A stretch of 64,000 nt of DNA from Pomphorhynchus laevis (Eukaryota; Acanthocephala; Palaeacanthocephala; Echinorhynchida; Pomphorhynchidae). Positions 16,000-28,138 of the stretch are shown one piece after another. The position numbers were made by a program, and so were the translations under genes. Below the pieces are notes generated by a model, which searched no databases, was not told the DNA's origin, and saw only the letters and a list, made by a program, of their open reading frames with translations. Each line of letters starts with the position of its first letter. Within the stretch, counting starts at the first letter, position 1. The stretch lies in contig WNNJ02002572.1 in the NCBI GenBank assembly GCA_012934845.2, positions 78,089-142,088 on the forward strand, given 5' to 3'.

Positions 16000-16959
16000 C
16001 ATAAATCTGTAAAATAACAAAATTATAAAATAATTAATAATTTTGATGTGATAATATATTAAAAAACGTATTAATATTTTAAAATATTGATGGAGGATCA
16101 AAAAAACACCATTTCCTTCATCATTTGACTACCTGTTAATAAACGGACATGAGAAATACATAAATCTGTAATATTATAAAATTTTAAAAAAATTTATAAT
16201 AAAGATGTGATAATATATTAAATAAAGTATTAATATTTTAAATTATTGACAGAGGATTAATAAAACACAAATTGCTTCTTCATTTGACTACCTGAAAAAA
16301 AAACGGAGTTAAGTAATAAATAAATCTGTAATATTATAAAATTATAAAAACATTTATAATTATGATGTGATAAGATATCAAACAAAGTATTACTATTTTA
16401 AAATATTGACGAAGGATCAACAAAACACAATTTGCTTCTTCATTTGACTACCTGTTAATAAACTGACATGAGAAATACATAAATCTGTAATATTAAAAAA
16501 TTATAAAATAATTTATAATTATGATGTGATAATATATTAAATAAAGTATTACAATTTTGAAATATTGATGTAGGGTCAATAAAACACAATTTGCTTCTTC
16601 ATTTGACTACCTGTGAATAAACGGACTTAAGAAATACATAAATCTGTAATATTATAAAATTATAAAATAATTTATAATTATGATGTGATAATATATTAAA
16701 TACGTATTAACATTTTAAAATATTGACCAAGGATCAATAAAACAAAATTTGCTTCTTCATTTGACTACTTGTTAATAAACGGACATGAGAAATACAAAAA
16801 TCTGTAATGTTAATAAGATATATAATAATTTGTAATTATGATGTGATAATATATTAAACAACGTATTACAGTTTTAAAATATTGACTGAGGATTTATAAA
16901 ACAATATTGGCTTTTTCTTTTAACTACCTGTTAATAAACAGACATGAGAAACACATAAA

Positions 16960-17010
16960 ACTGTAATACTAAAACATTATAGAGTATTAATATTATTAAT
17001 TATTGACGGT
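16960..17010 (+). repeat. Shortened monomer with internal deletion
   Basis: The AT-rich half of this monomer is cut short. CTGTAATACTAAAACATTAT joins directly to AGAGTATTAATATTATTAA, losing the usual TAATTTATAATTATGATGTG and TAATATATTA parts (roughly 50 bp). Normal monomers resume on both sides. The following monomer (AATAATACAC, CCACCTGTTAATAAACAG) belongs to the same variant as the marker blocks at 4.5, 10.0 and 15.0 kb. Confidence 0.7.
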
Positions 17011-19691
17011 GGATTAATAATACACAATTTGCTTCTTCATTTGACCACCTGTTAATAAACAGACATAAGCAATACATAAATCGGAGAGATTACAAAATTA
17101 TAAAACAATTTATAATTATGATGTGATAATATATTAAAGAACGTATTAATATTTTAAAATAATGACGGAGGATCAATAAAACACAATTTGCTTCTTCATT
17201 TGACTACCTGTTAATAAACGGACATGAGAAATACACAAATCTGTAATATTACAAAATTATAATATAATTTATAATTATGATGTGATAATATATTAAATAA
17301 CTTATTACAATTTTAAAATATTGACGGAGGATCAATTAAAACCAATTTGCATCTTCATTTGACTACTTGTTAATAAACCGACATGAGAAATACATAAATC
17401 CGTAATATTGAAAAATTATAAAATAATTTATAATTATGCTGTAATAATATATTGAACAAAGTATTACAGTTTTAAAATATTGACTAAGGATTGATAAAAC
17501 AATATTTGCTTCTTCATTTGACTGCCTCTAAATAAAGGGACATAAGAAATAAATATATCTGTAATATTATAAAATTATAAAATAATTTATAATTATGATG
17601 TGATAATATATAAAACAACGTATTACAATTTTAAAATATTGTCGGAGGACCAATAATACACAATTTGCTTCTTCATTTGACTACCTGTAATAAACGGACA
17701 TGAGAAATACATAAATCTGTAATATTATAAAATTATAAAATAATATATAATTATGATATAAAAAAATATTAAATAACGTATTAATATTTTAAAATATTGA
17801 CAGAGGATTAATAAAACACAACTTGCTTCTTCATTTACTACCTGTTAATAAACAGACATGAGAAAACATAAATCTGTAATATTACAAAATTATAAAATAA
17901 ATTATAATTCTGATGTGATAATATATTAAATAACGTAATACAATTTTAAAATATTGACGGAGGATCAATAAAACACAATTTACTTCTTCATTTGACTACC
18001 TGTTAATAAACGGATATGAGAAATACAAATATCTGTAATATTATAAAATAACAAATTTATTTATAATTATGATGTGGTAATATTCTAAAAAACGTATTAC
18101 AAAATTAAAATATTGACGCATGATAAATTAAATCCATTTTGCTTCTTCATTGTACTACCTGTAAATGAACGGACATGAGAAATACATAAACCTGTAATAA
18201 TATAAAATTATATAATAATTTTTAATTATATGTGATAAAATATTAAATACCGTATTACACTTTTAAAATATTCACGGAGGTTTTATAAAACACAATTTGC
18301 TTCTTCATTTGACTACCTGTTAATAAACGGACATGAGAAATAAACAAATCTGTAATATTATAAAATTATTAAACAATTTATAATTATGATGTGATAATAT
18401 ATTAGATAACGTATTTATATTTTAAAATATTGACTGAGGATTAATGAAATACAATTTGCTTCTTCATTTGACTACCTGTTAATAAAACGACATGATAAAT
18501 ACATAAATCTGTAATATTAGAAAGTTATAAAATAATTTATAATTATGATGTGATAATATATCATATAACGTAATACAATTTTAAAATATTGACGGAGGAT
18601 CAATAAAACACAATTCACTTCTTTATTTGACTAACTGTTAAAAAACGGACATGAGAAAAACAAATATCTGTAATATTATAAAATAAAAAAAAATTTATAA
18701 TTTTGATGTGGTAATATTCTAAGAAACGTATTACAAAATTAAAATATTGACGCAGGATTAATAAAACACAATTTGCTTATTCATTGTACTACCTGTAAAT
18801 GAACGGACATGAGAAATACATATACCTGTAATTATATAAAATTATACAATAATTTTTAATAATATGTGATAATATATTAAATAACGTATTACAATTTTAA
18901 AATATTGACGAAGGTTTAATAAAACACAATTTGCATCTTCATTTGACTACCTGTTAATAAACGAACTTAAGAAATACATATATCTGTAATATTATAAAAT
19001 TAAAAGAAATAATTTATAATTATGATGTGATAATATATTAGATAACGTATTAATATTTGACAATATTGACTGGGGATTAATAAAACACAATTTGCTTCTT
19101 ACTTTGACTACGTGTTAATAAACGGACTTAAGAAATATATAAATCTGTGATATTAAAAAATTACAAAATAATTTGTAATTATGATGTGATAATATATTAA
19201 ACAACGTATTAAGTTTTTAAAATATTGACGGAGGATTAATAAAACACAATTTGCTTCTTCATTTGACTTCCTATTAATAAACGGAGATGAGAAATACATA
19301 AATCTGTAATATTTAAATATTATAAAATAATTTATAATTATGATGTGATAATATATTAAATAACGTATTACAGTTTTAAAATATTGACTGAGGATTGATA
19401 AAACAATATTTGCTTCTTAATTTGACTGCCTCTTAATAAACGGACATGAGAAATACATAAATCTGTAATATTATAAAATTATAAAATAATTTATAATAAT
19501 GATGTGATAATATATTAAATAAAATATTACAATTTTAAAATATTAACGCGGGATAAATTAAATTTATTTTGCTTCTTCATTGTACTACCTGTAAATGAAC
19601 ATACAAGAGAAATACATAAACCTGTAATAATATAAAATTATATAATAATTTTTAATTATATGTGATAAAATATTAAATAACGTATTACACT

Positions 19692-19760
19692 TTTAAACGC
19701 GAATATTAAATATTAAATATTCGCTATTATATTTAAAAGCGAATTAATATTTTAAAACAA
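19692..19760 (+). repeat. Irregular monomer with about 60 bp extra and a hairpin
   Basis: Compared with its duplicate near 22471, this monomer carries about 60 additional bases between TTACACTTTTAA and the next ACGGAGG. The extra stretch holds the inverted repeat GCGAATATT ... AATATTCGC (19699-19724, 8-base loop). It also holds a partial direct repeat of TTTAAACGCGAAT and TTTAAAAGCGAAT. Nothing like the hairpin was seen in another monomer. Confidence 0.75.
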
Positions 19761-22175
19761 TGACGGAGGATTAATAAAACACAATTTGCTTCTTCATTTG
19801 ACCACCTGTTAATAAACGGACATGAGAAATACATAAATCTGTAATATTATAAAATTATTAAACAATTTATAATTATGATGTGATAATATATTAGATAACG
19901 TATTAATATTTTAAAATATTGACTGAGGATTAATAAAATACAATTTGCTTCTTCATTTGACCATCTGTTAATAAACAGACATGAGAAATACATAAATCTG
20001 TAATAAAAACAAAATTATAAAACAATTTATAATTTCGATGTGATAATATATTAAATAACGTATTAATATTTTAAAATAATGACGGAGGATTAATAAAACA
20101 CAATTTGCTTCTTCATTTGACTACCTGTTAATAAACGGACATGAGAAATATATAAATCTGAAATATTATAAAATTATAAAATAATTTATAATTATGATGT
20201 GATAATATATTAAATAACAAATTATAATTTTTAAATATTGACGGAGGATCAATTAAACACAATTTGCATCTTCATTTGACTACCTGTTAATAAACGGACA
20301 TGAGAAATACATAAATATGTAATATTATAAGATTATAAAATAATTTATAATTATGATGTGATAATATATTAAATAACGTATTACAATTATAAAATATTGA
20401 CCGAGGATTTATAAAACAATACTTGCGTTTTCATTTGTCTACCTGTTAATAGACGGACATGAGAAATACTGTTAATAAACGGACTTAAGAAATACATAAA
20501 TCTGTAATATTATAAAATTACAAAATAATTTATAATTATGATGGGATAATATATTAAAATACGTATTAATATTTTAAAATATTGACAGGGGATTAATAAA
20601 ACAATATTTGCTTCTTCATTTGACTACCTGTTAATATACGGATATAAGAAATACATAAATCTGTAATATTATAATATTATAAAATAATTTATAATTATGA
20701 TGTGATAATATATTAAAAAAAGTATTAATATTTAAAAATATTGACGGAGGATTAATAAAACCCAATTTGCTTCTTCATTTGACTACCTCTTTATAAACGG
20801 ACATGAGAAATACATAAATCTTTAATATTATAAAATTATATAATAATTTTTAATTATGATGTGATAATATATTAAATAACGCATTACAATTTTAAAATAT
20901 TGACGGAGGATTAATAAAACACAATTTGCTTCTTCATTTGACTACCTGTTATTAAACGGACTTAAGAAATACATAAATCTGTAATATTATAAAATTATCA
21001 AATAATTTATAATTATGATGTGATAATATATAAAACAACGTATTACAGTTTTAAAATATTGACTAAGGATTGATAAAACAATATTTGCTTTTTCATTTGA
21101 CTGCCTGTTAATAAACGGACACGAGAAATACAAACATCTGTAAAATTATAAAATTATAAAATAATTTATAATTATGATGTGATAATATATTAAATAACGT
21201 ATACCAATTTTAAAATATTGACGGAGGATCAATAAATCACAATTTGCTTCTTCATTTGATTACCTGTTAATAAACGGACATGAAAAATACATAAATCTGT
21301 AATATTAAAAAATTATTAAATAATTTGTATTTATGATGTGATAATATATTAAATAAAGTATTACAATTTTAAAATATTGACGGAGGATTAATAAAACACA
21401 ATTTGCTTCTTCATTTGACTACCTGTTAATAAACGGACATGAGAAATACATAAATTTGTAATATTATAAAATTACAAAATAATTTATAATTATGATGTGA
21501 TAATATATTAAATAACGTATTAATATTTAAAAATATTAACGGAGGATAAATAAAACACAATTTGCTTCTTCATTTGACTACCTGTTAATAAACAGACTTT
21601 AGAAATACATAAATCTGTAATATTATAAAAAAAATAATTTATAATTATGATGTGATAATATATAAGATTACGTATTAATTATTTAAAATATTGACGAATA
21701 ATTAATAAAACACAATTTGCTTCTTCATTTGACTTCTTGTTAATAAACGGACTTAAGAAATACAAACATCTGTAATATTATAAAATTAAAAAATAATTTA
21801 TAATTATGATGTGATAATATATTAGATTATGTATTAATTATTTAAAATATTGAGGGAGGATTGATAAAACACAATTTGCTTCTTCATTTGACTACCTATT
21901 AAAAAACGGACATGAGAAATACAAAAATCTGTAATATTATAAAATTATAAAATAATTTATAATTATGATGTGATAATATATTAAACAACTTATTACAGTT
22001 TAAAAATATTGACTGTGGATTAATAAAACACAATTTTCTTCTTCATTTGTCCACCTGTTAATAAACAGACATGGGAAATACATAAATCTGTAATATTACA
22101 AATTATAAAATAATTTATATTTTTGTGATGTGATAACATATTAAATAACGTATTCATATTTTAAAATATTGACGG
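19745..22175 (+). repeat. 17-monomer block, copy 1
   Basis: Matches 22470-24900 at a constant offset of 2724-2725 bp (17 monomers), checked at five landmarks along its length. Shared oddities include a 29-bp internal duplication at 20459 (GAGAAATACTGTTAATAAAC), GATGGGATAAT at about 20540, GACACGAG at 21119, and ACATGGGAAATAC at 22069. The copies differ by scattered substitutions and 1-bp indels. Confidence 0.85.
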
Positions 22176-22469
22176 AGGATTAATAAAACACAATTTGCTT
22201 CTTCATTTGACTACCTGTTAATAAACGGACATGAGAAATACATAAATCTGTAATATAATAAAATTATAAAATAATTTATAATTATGATGTGATAATATAT
22301 TAAATAACGTATTAATATTTTAAAAAATTGACGGAGCATTAATAAAACACAATTTGCTTCTTCATTTGACTACCTGTTTATAAACGGACATGAGAAATAC
22401 ATAAACCTGTAATAATATAGAATTATATAATAATTTTTAATTATATGTGATAAAATATTAAATAACGTA

Positions 22470-24900
22470 TTACACTTTTAAAATATTGACGGAGGTTTTA
22501 TAAAACACAATTTGCTTCTTCATTTGACTACCTGTTAATAAACGGACATGAGAAATAAACAAATCTGTAATATTATAAAATTATTAACAATTTATAATTA
22601 TGATGTGATAATATATTAGATAACGTATTAATATTTTAAAATATTGACTGAGGATTAATAAAATACAATTTGCTTCTTCATTTGACCACCTGTTAAAAAA
22701 CAGACATGAGAAATACATAAATCTGTAATATTACAAAATTATAAAACAATTTATAATTTCGATGTGATAATATATTAAATAAAGTATTAATATTTTAAAA
22801 TGATGACGGAGGATTAATAAAACACAATTTGCTTCTTCATTTGACTACCTGTTAATAAACGGACATGAGAAATATATAAATCTGAAATATTTTAAAATTA
22901 TAAAATAATTTATAATTATGATGTGATAATATATTAAATAACATATTATAATTTTAAAATATTGACGGAGGATCAATTAAACACAATTTGCATCTTCATT
23001 TGACTACCTGTTAATAAACGGACATAAGAAATACATAAATATGTAATATTATAAAATTAGAAAAAAATTTATAATTATGATGTGATAATATATTAAATAA
23101 CGTATTACAATTATAAAATATTGACCGAGGATTTATAAAACAATACTTGCGTTTTCATTTGACTACCTGTTAATAGACGGACATGAGAAATACTGTTAAT
23201 AAACGGACTTAAGAAATACATAAATCTGTAATATTATAAAATTTCAAAATAATTTATAATTATGATGGGATAATATATTAAAATACGTATTAATATTTTA
23301 AAATATTGACGGAGGATTAATAAAACAATATTTGCTTTTTCATTTGACTACCTGTTAATAAACGGATATAAGAAATACATAAATCTGTAATATTGTATTT
23401 TTATAAAATAATTTATAATTATGATGTGATAATATATTAAAAAAAGTATTAATATTTTAAAATATTGACGGTGGATCAATAAAACCCAATTTGCTTCTTC
23501 ATTTGACTACCTCTTTATAAACGGACATGAGAAATACATAAATCTTTATTATTATAAAATTATATAAGAATTTTTAATTATGATGTGATAATATATTAAA
23601 TAACGCATTACAATTTTAAAATATTGACGGAGGATTAATAAAACACAATTTGCTTCTTCATTTTACTACCTGTTATTAAACGGACTTAAGAAATACAGAA
23701 AATCTGTAATATTATAAAATTATCAAATAATTTATAATTATGATGTGATAATATATAAAACAACGTATTACAGTTTTAAAATATTGACTAAGGATTGATA
23801 AAACAATATTTGCTTCTTCATTTGACTGCCTGTTAATAAACCCACACGAGAAATACATAAATCTGTAAAATTATAAAATTATAAAATAATTTATAATTAT
23901 GATGTGATAATATATTAAATAACGTATACCAATTTTAAAATATTGACGGAGGATCAATAAAACACAATTTGCTTCTTCATTTTATTACCTGTTAATAAAC
24001 GGACATGAAAAATACATAAATCTGTAATATTCAAAAATTTTAAAATAATTTATAGTTATGATGTGATAATATATTAAATAAAGTATTACAATTTTAAAAT
24101 ATTGACGGAGTATTAATAAAACACAATTTACTTCTTCATTTGACTAACTGTTAATAAACGGACATGAGAAATACATAAATCTGTAATATTATAAAATTAT
24201 AAAATAATTTATAATTATGATGTGATAATATATTAAATAACGTACTAATATTTAAAAATATTGACGGAGGATTAATAAAACACAATTTGCTTCTTTATTT
24301 GACTACCTGTTAATAAACGGACTTTAGAAATACATAAATCTGTAATATTATAAAAAAATAATTTATAATTATGATGTGATAATATATTAGATTACGTATT
24401 AATCATTTAAAATATTGACGCATAATTAATAAAACACAATTTGCTTCTTCATTTGACTTCCTGTTAATAAACGGACTTAAGAAATACAAACATCTGTAAT
24501 ATTATAAAATTAAAAAATAATTTATAATTATGATGTGATAATATATTAGATTACGTATTAATTATTTAAAATATTGACGGAGGATTAATAAAACACAATT
24601 TGCTTCTTCATTTGACTACCTCTTAAAAAACGGACATGAGAAATACATAAATCTGTAATATTATAAAATTATAAATTAATTTATAATTATGATGTGATAA
24701 TATATTAAACAACTTATTACAGTTTAAAAATATTGACTGAAGATTAATTAAACACAATTTTCTTCTCCATTTGACTACCTGTTAATAAACAGACATGGGA
24801 AATACATAAATCTGTAATATTACAAATTATAAAATAATTTATATATTTGATGTGATAATATATTAAATAACGTATTAATATTTTAAAATATTGATGGAGG
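22470..24900 (+). repeat. 17-monomer block, copy 2
   Basis: Second copy of the 2.43-kb block at 19745-22175, adjacent in tandem. Its left edge lacks the about 60-bp hairpin insert seen in copy 1. The block ends about 240 bp before the LINE insertion. Confidence 0.85.
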
Positions 24901-25127
24901 ATTTATAATTCACAATTTGCTTCTTCAGTTTACTAACTGTTAATAAACGGACATGAGAAAAACATCAATCTGTAATATTATAAAATTATAAAATAATTTA
25001 TAATTATGATGTGATAATATATTAAATAACGTATTACAATTTTGAAATATTGATGGAGGATCAATAAAACACAATTTGCTTCTTCATTTGACTACCTGTT
25101 AATAATCGGACATTATAAATACATAAA

Positions 25128-25138
25128 TCTGTAATATT
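25128..25138. repeat. Target-site duplication, left copy
   Basis: TCTGTAATATT, an ordinary satellite segment, lies directly against the 3' end of the LINE. It is identical to 28171-28181. Confidence 0.85.
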
Positions 25139-25290
25139 GTAGAGGAAATTTATTAGGGCACTGCGTCTCTCGACTTGGCCGAATGAAAGAAATTAAATAA
25201 AACATTGTGCAATGACTTCATTTGAGATAATATCAATATTTGATAGTCCACCGCTAGTTCATAACAGGCAAAATAAATTTAGCAGGTTTA
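25139..25290 (-). other. LINE 3' untranslated region
   Basis: 152 bp from the tail stop codon to the element end. It includes AATAAA (25149-25154 on the reverse strand) about 10 bases before the terminus, which could act as a polyadenylation signal. The end is CCTCTAC, with neither a poly(A) tail nor an obvious simple repeat, and it abuts satellite sequence directly. Confidence 0.75.
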
Positions 25291-25555
25291 TCAGGTTAGC
25301 CGTAAACTTAACCTATCGATCTCCTTCAAAGATTTTTGCGCTAACACCGGGCACTCAAATACGTGGGATAAAGACTCACATCTATCACCACAGAAAAAAC
25401 ACACATGAAACTCCACGTTTATGGACAGGTATGCGAGTGCAACAAAACTTGTCGTGATATCCTTGTAAAGAAACCCTTCATACGAGTGGGCGTTTAGAAG
25501 CACACGGAGACTGCCAACTCGTTTGCGTATTAACTGGTGAAGTGTACAGATGATG
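25291..25555 (-). pseudogene. LINE C-terminal zinc-knuckle tail, out of frame
   Basis: This reading frame continues the LINE protein in a frame different from the long one. It encodes RVGSLRVLLNAHSYEGF and, further on, a Cys-His cluster CFFCGDRCESLSHVFEC (C-x2-C-x8-H-x3-C), followed by a TGA at 25291-25293. C-terminal CCHC-like knuckles after the reverse transcriptase are known in several LINE clades and are thought to bind nucleic acid. The long frame runs past this region into a different, unrelated-looking end, so a single indel between about 25500 and 25630 probably separated the two. A programmed frameshift is less likely but not excluded. Confidence 0.7.
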
Positions 25556-28138
25556 ATCCAGCTTGCTAACCTTATCTGTAAAGTCTCTTTTATTTTGAAT
25601 ATAATGTACCGTATCTTGTGCTCCGATCATATTTCGTAAATACTCCGTACATAACTCGACTTTAGATAAAACATAAACCGCAGTCGTCGAGCACTTTGGA
25701 GAGACGCCTACAACACGCTTAATGAATCTGCCTTTACATTTGTCGATCTGCGCAAAATTAGCCGTCGTGAGGTCCGTCCAGATTGCTGAAAGCGCGTACG
25801 ACAAAATCGGTAGAAGCATGACATGAAAATACTGAAGAGCACCACCAAAGGAAAGCTTACCTAAACATTTAACTCGCGAAGTGGCTATGACGATTTTCGC
25901 ACATTTCTTTTCGATATGAAGCTTAAAAGACCACCTACTTGTCAGTAGCATCCCCAAATACGTGTATTGATTACTGAACTCTACCTTCCTGCTGTTTAAA
26001 GTAATCTCGTCATGTGAGCACAATCTGCCACCTTTACGAAACTTTACTACCTTTGTTTTATCGATATTGACTTCAATTAGATTATTTAAACAGTAGTTAG
26101 CTAGAGCAGTGGTTACGTTTTGAGCCGATTCCAGATCTTTCGTTAGAATAACTAAGTCGTCCGCGTAAAGAACATAACTTGAAGTTTGACATTCGTTTCT
26201 CAGATGAGACGGCAAATCATGGATATAAACAGAGAAAAGGATAGGGCTGAGCGGATCTCCCTGCATCACACCGCGGCTAGCAATTATTGTGTCTGATGAA
26301 GTAAGTCCGTCGAAGACATTTAATGAATTGGCATAGAGGATATTGCCAAAGAGTTTCAGCATACGACCAGATATACGGAAATCCATCGACAATTTACGGG
26401 TGAGTATTTCTCGATTAACCGAATCAAAGGCTTTTTTAAAGTCAACAAAGATAGCATATAAATGACTCTTGCGTTCGAATTGTAATAACACTTGTTCACG
26501 AACTACCTTGATTGCATCCACCGTTGATCGGTGAGGTCGGAAACCGAATTGTTCTGGCGGCAACAGATAATCACGGTGTTTCGATAATCGATTGGTTATA
26601 AGAGTGGACAAAAATTTATAGGTATGGTTTAGCAGGGCAATTCCACGGTACGAGTTGGTATCACTTATATCCCCTTTACCCTTATACATGATTTTTATTA
26701 CAGCTTGCTTCCATGACACCGGCATTTGATAACCGTATAGGATACAATTGAATAAATGTAGCCAATAACTCGATAATAAATAAAAGGAATCTTTAATTTG
26801 TTCAACACAAAGTTGGTCAGGGCCGGCCGCCTTATTATTAGACATAGAAAAGAGAGCAAGTTCCAATTCGGGCAATGAAAATGGAGCATTTAGTTGGTCA
26901 TTGTCACTGTCCAAGCATGACAGTGTTATTAGCGCATTATTATTACGACACATTGGGAGGTCATGTGAATTAACGAGAATATCGTTTAAGTGCTTAAACC
27001 AACGGTTCATCGGGATGCCTGAGGTACTAACATTGTTTTTTCTTTGCAGTTTCCAGGGGCATCGTTCTGCTTGTCGCAAGCGTTTGTATTCTTCCTCTAA
27101 TAATATTGATTCGCGAAATTTTGATAACATCGTACAATACACACGCCGTAAGAAAATAAAATTCGTATTAATATCATGATCAAACCGCCGGCTTCTGCCC
27201 ATAAATATGAGCTTTCTCCGTAGCTGTACAAGGTGTATTGGCTTACGATGTATCTTGTTCCCATAATGTTGAGAATTGCGATTAGAGAGTGGATGACATG
27301 CGGTGAGAAGGCATTCACTGATTTTGGAGAAACTTGCTTCTATTTCAAATGCATTTAGAAGATCTACTGCGTCTTTAATCATATTATGATTCAAATTCCT
27401 GAAACAAAGTTTTCTGCTAATTTGTGAAGGCAAGGATTTCTCTATTGGCGTGTTAATATGATTTTCTAGAATGAAAGATACAGGTTTGTGTTTGCGGAGT
27501 AGAGCCCATTCGGATGCAATCTCCAGTTTAAACTTTTTGACGCTAACATTTGTAAATATGAAATCGATGCAACTTCGCCCATTGTGAGACTCATAACTCA
27601 ATCCTTCTACGGGTACGTGCAACTCAAGACCAAACTCACTAAAAAAGTATAACAGTTGCTTAAGTTTAGATGGGATAGGGTTCATGAAACGTGCATTAAA
27701 ATCTCCCGCAACGATTATGGAATTTTCAGAAGATAAATCACTTAAAAAAGGCGAAACTTCATCGATGATATCACAAGCCGACATCAATGGGTTAAAATAG
27801 CAACCTATTAAAAAAATACTACATGAAACTATACATATTACGTTAGATGACATTTTAACTTCCCAGTTTGTAAAGCTTGAACTAACAGCAATGGACACGC
27901 CACCGAAGGGTCGACCAAGGTTACCCAACGATGCTGGGATATTAAAAGTGTAATAGTTAGGTAAAGACACCAATTGAGTTGAAAGAGTGTCAGTAAGGAC
28001 TATTAAATCAAACGAAGAAAACCAGAAAGTTATGCCCGCTGATATAAAATAATTTAGTCCCTCAACATTAAATAGGAGTAATCGGAGTAAATTTGACTTA
28101 TTGGTCTGGAGGTAAGTTCGAATACTATCTTGGGCTAG
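25478..28138 (-). CDS. LINE endonuclease/reverse transcriptase, 5'-partial
   Basis: Open for 886 codons from just inside a TGA at 28139-28141 to a TGA at 25478-25480. No ATG precedes the endonuclease; TTG at 27971-27973 is the first conventional alternative start, and residue numbers here count from it. Endonuclease: strand 1 with FNVEGL lies upstream of that TTG, then GRPFGGVSI (20-28), the catalytic GDFNAR (90-95), SCIDFIF (134-140), and RKHKPV (160-165) where families usually read SDH. The usual catalytic Glu motif (QET) reads TDT. Reverse transcriptase: NKAAGPDQL (380-388), YRGIALLN (442-449), FGFRPHRST (476-484), motif A FVDFKKAFDSVN (509-520), motif B GVMQGDPLSPILF (568-580), motif C YADD (603-606), DKTK (638-641) and YTYLG (670-674). 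RT looks intact; the endonuclease has two altered catalytic motifs. In life this protein nicks target DNA and copies the element RNA. Confidence 0.9.
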   Translation of the reverse strand, partial: LAQDSIRTYLQTNKSNLLRLLLFNVEGLNYFISAGITFWFSSFDLIVLTDTLSTQLVSLPNYYTFNIPASLGNLGRPFGGVSIAVSSSFTNWEVKMSSNVICIVSCSIFLIGCYFNPLMSACDIIDEVSPFLSDLSSENSIIVAGDFNARFMNPIPSKLKQLLYFFSEFGLELHVPVEGLSYESHNGRSCIDFIFTNVSVKKFKLEIASEWALLRKHKPVSFILENHINTPIEKSLPSQISRKLCFRNLNHNMIKDAVDLLNAFEIEASFSKISECLLTACHPLSNRNSQHYGNKIHRKPIHLVQLRRKLIFMGRSRRFDHDINTNFIFLRRVYCTMLSKFRESILLEEEYKRLRQAERCPWKLQRKNNVSTSGIPMNRWFKHLNDILVNSHDLPMCRNNNALITLSCLDSDNDQLNAPFSLPELELALFSMSNNKAAGPDQLCVEQIKDSFYLLSSYWLHLFNCILYGYQMPVSWKQAVIKIMYKGKGDISDTNSYRGIALLNHTYKFLSTLITNRLSKHRDYLLPPEQFGFRPHRSTVDAIKVVREQVLLQFERKSHLYAIFVDFKKAFDSVNREILTRKLSMDFRISGRMLKLFGNILYANSLNVFDGLTSSDTIIASRGVMQGDPLSPILFSVYIHDLPSHLRNECQTSSYVLYADDLVILTKDLESAQNVTTALANYCLNNLIEVNIDKTKVVKFRKGGRLCSHDEITLNSRKVEFSNQYTYLGMLLTSRWSFKLHIEKKCAKIVIATSRVKCLGKLSFGGALQYFHVMLLPILSYALSAIWTDLTTANFAQIDKCKGRFIKRVVGVSPKCSTTAVYVLSKVELCTEYLRNMIGAQDTVHYIQNKRDFTDKVSKLDHHLYTSPVNTQTSWQSPCASKRPLV

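Larger units (their letters stand above)
1..25138 (+). repeat. AT-rich 159-bp satellite array, left arm
   Basis: About 158 head-to-tail monomers, all in one orientation. Each monomer has two parts. A better conserved core of about 75 bp contains the landmarks TTGACGGAGGAT, CACAATTTGCTTCTTCATTTG, ACTACCTGTTAATAAACGG and ACATGAGAAATAC. A second part of about 85 bp is nearly pure A/T, contains TAATATATTA and AATTATAAA-ATAA-TTTATAATT, and varies more between copies. Frequent variant sites are CAATATTTGC for CACAATTTGC, GATGTAAT for GATGTGAT, and CTTAAG for CATGAG. Neighbouring monomers commonly differ at several to about twenty positions, while some pairs are identical. No gene is present; short minus-strand frames are repeat artefacts. 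A centromeric or pericentromeric location is inference. Confidence 0.97.

Noticed and set aside
20435-20500. Small separate insertion in the monomer
   Set aside because: The extra bases are a short direct duplication of CTGTTAATAAACGGAC plus GAGAAATAC from the same monomer, and the same event is present in the copy at about 23185.
25139-25160. Poly(A) tail at the LINE 3' end
   Set aside because: The junction goes directly from CCTCTAC (element strand) into ordinary satellite, with no A run beyond the satellite's own composition.
25212-25457. 81-codon plus-strand frame in the LINE, and the other short frames at 26698-27318
   Set aside because: They lie inside the LINE on or opposite the long coding frame and show no recognisable domain; they are shadows.
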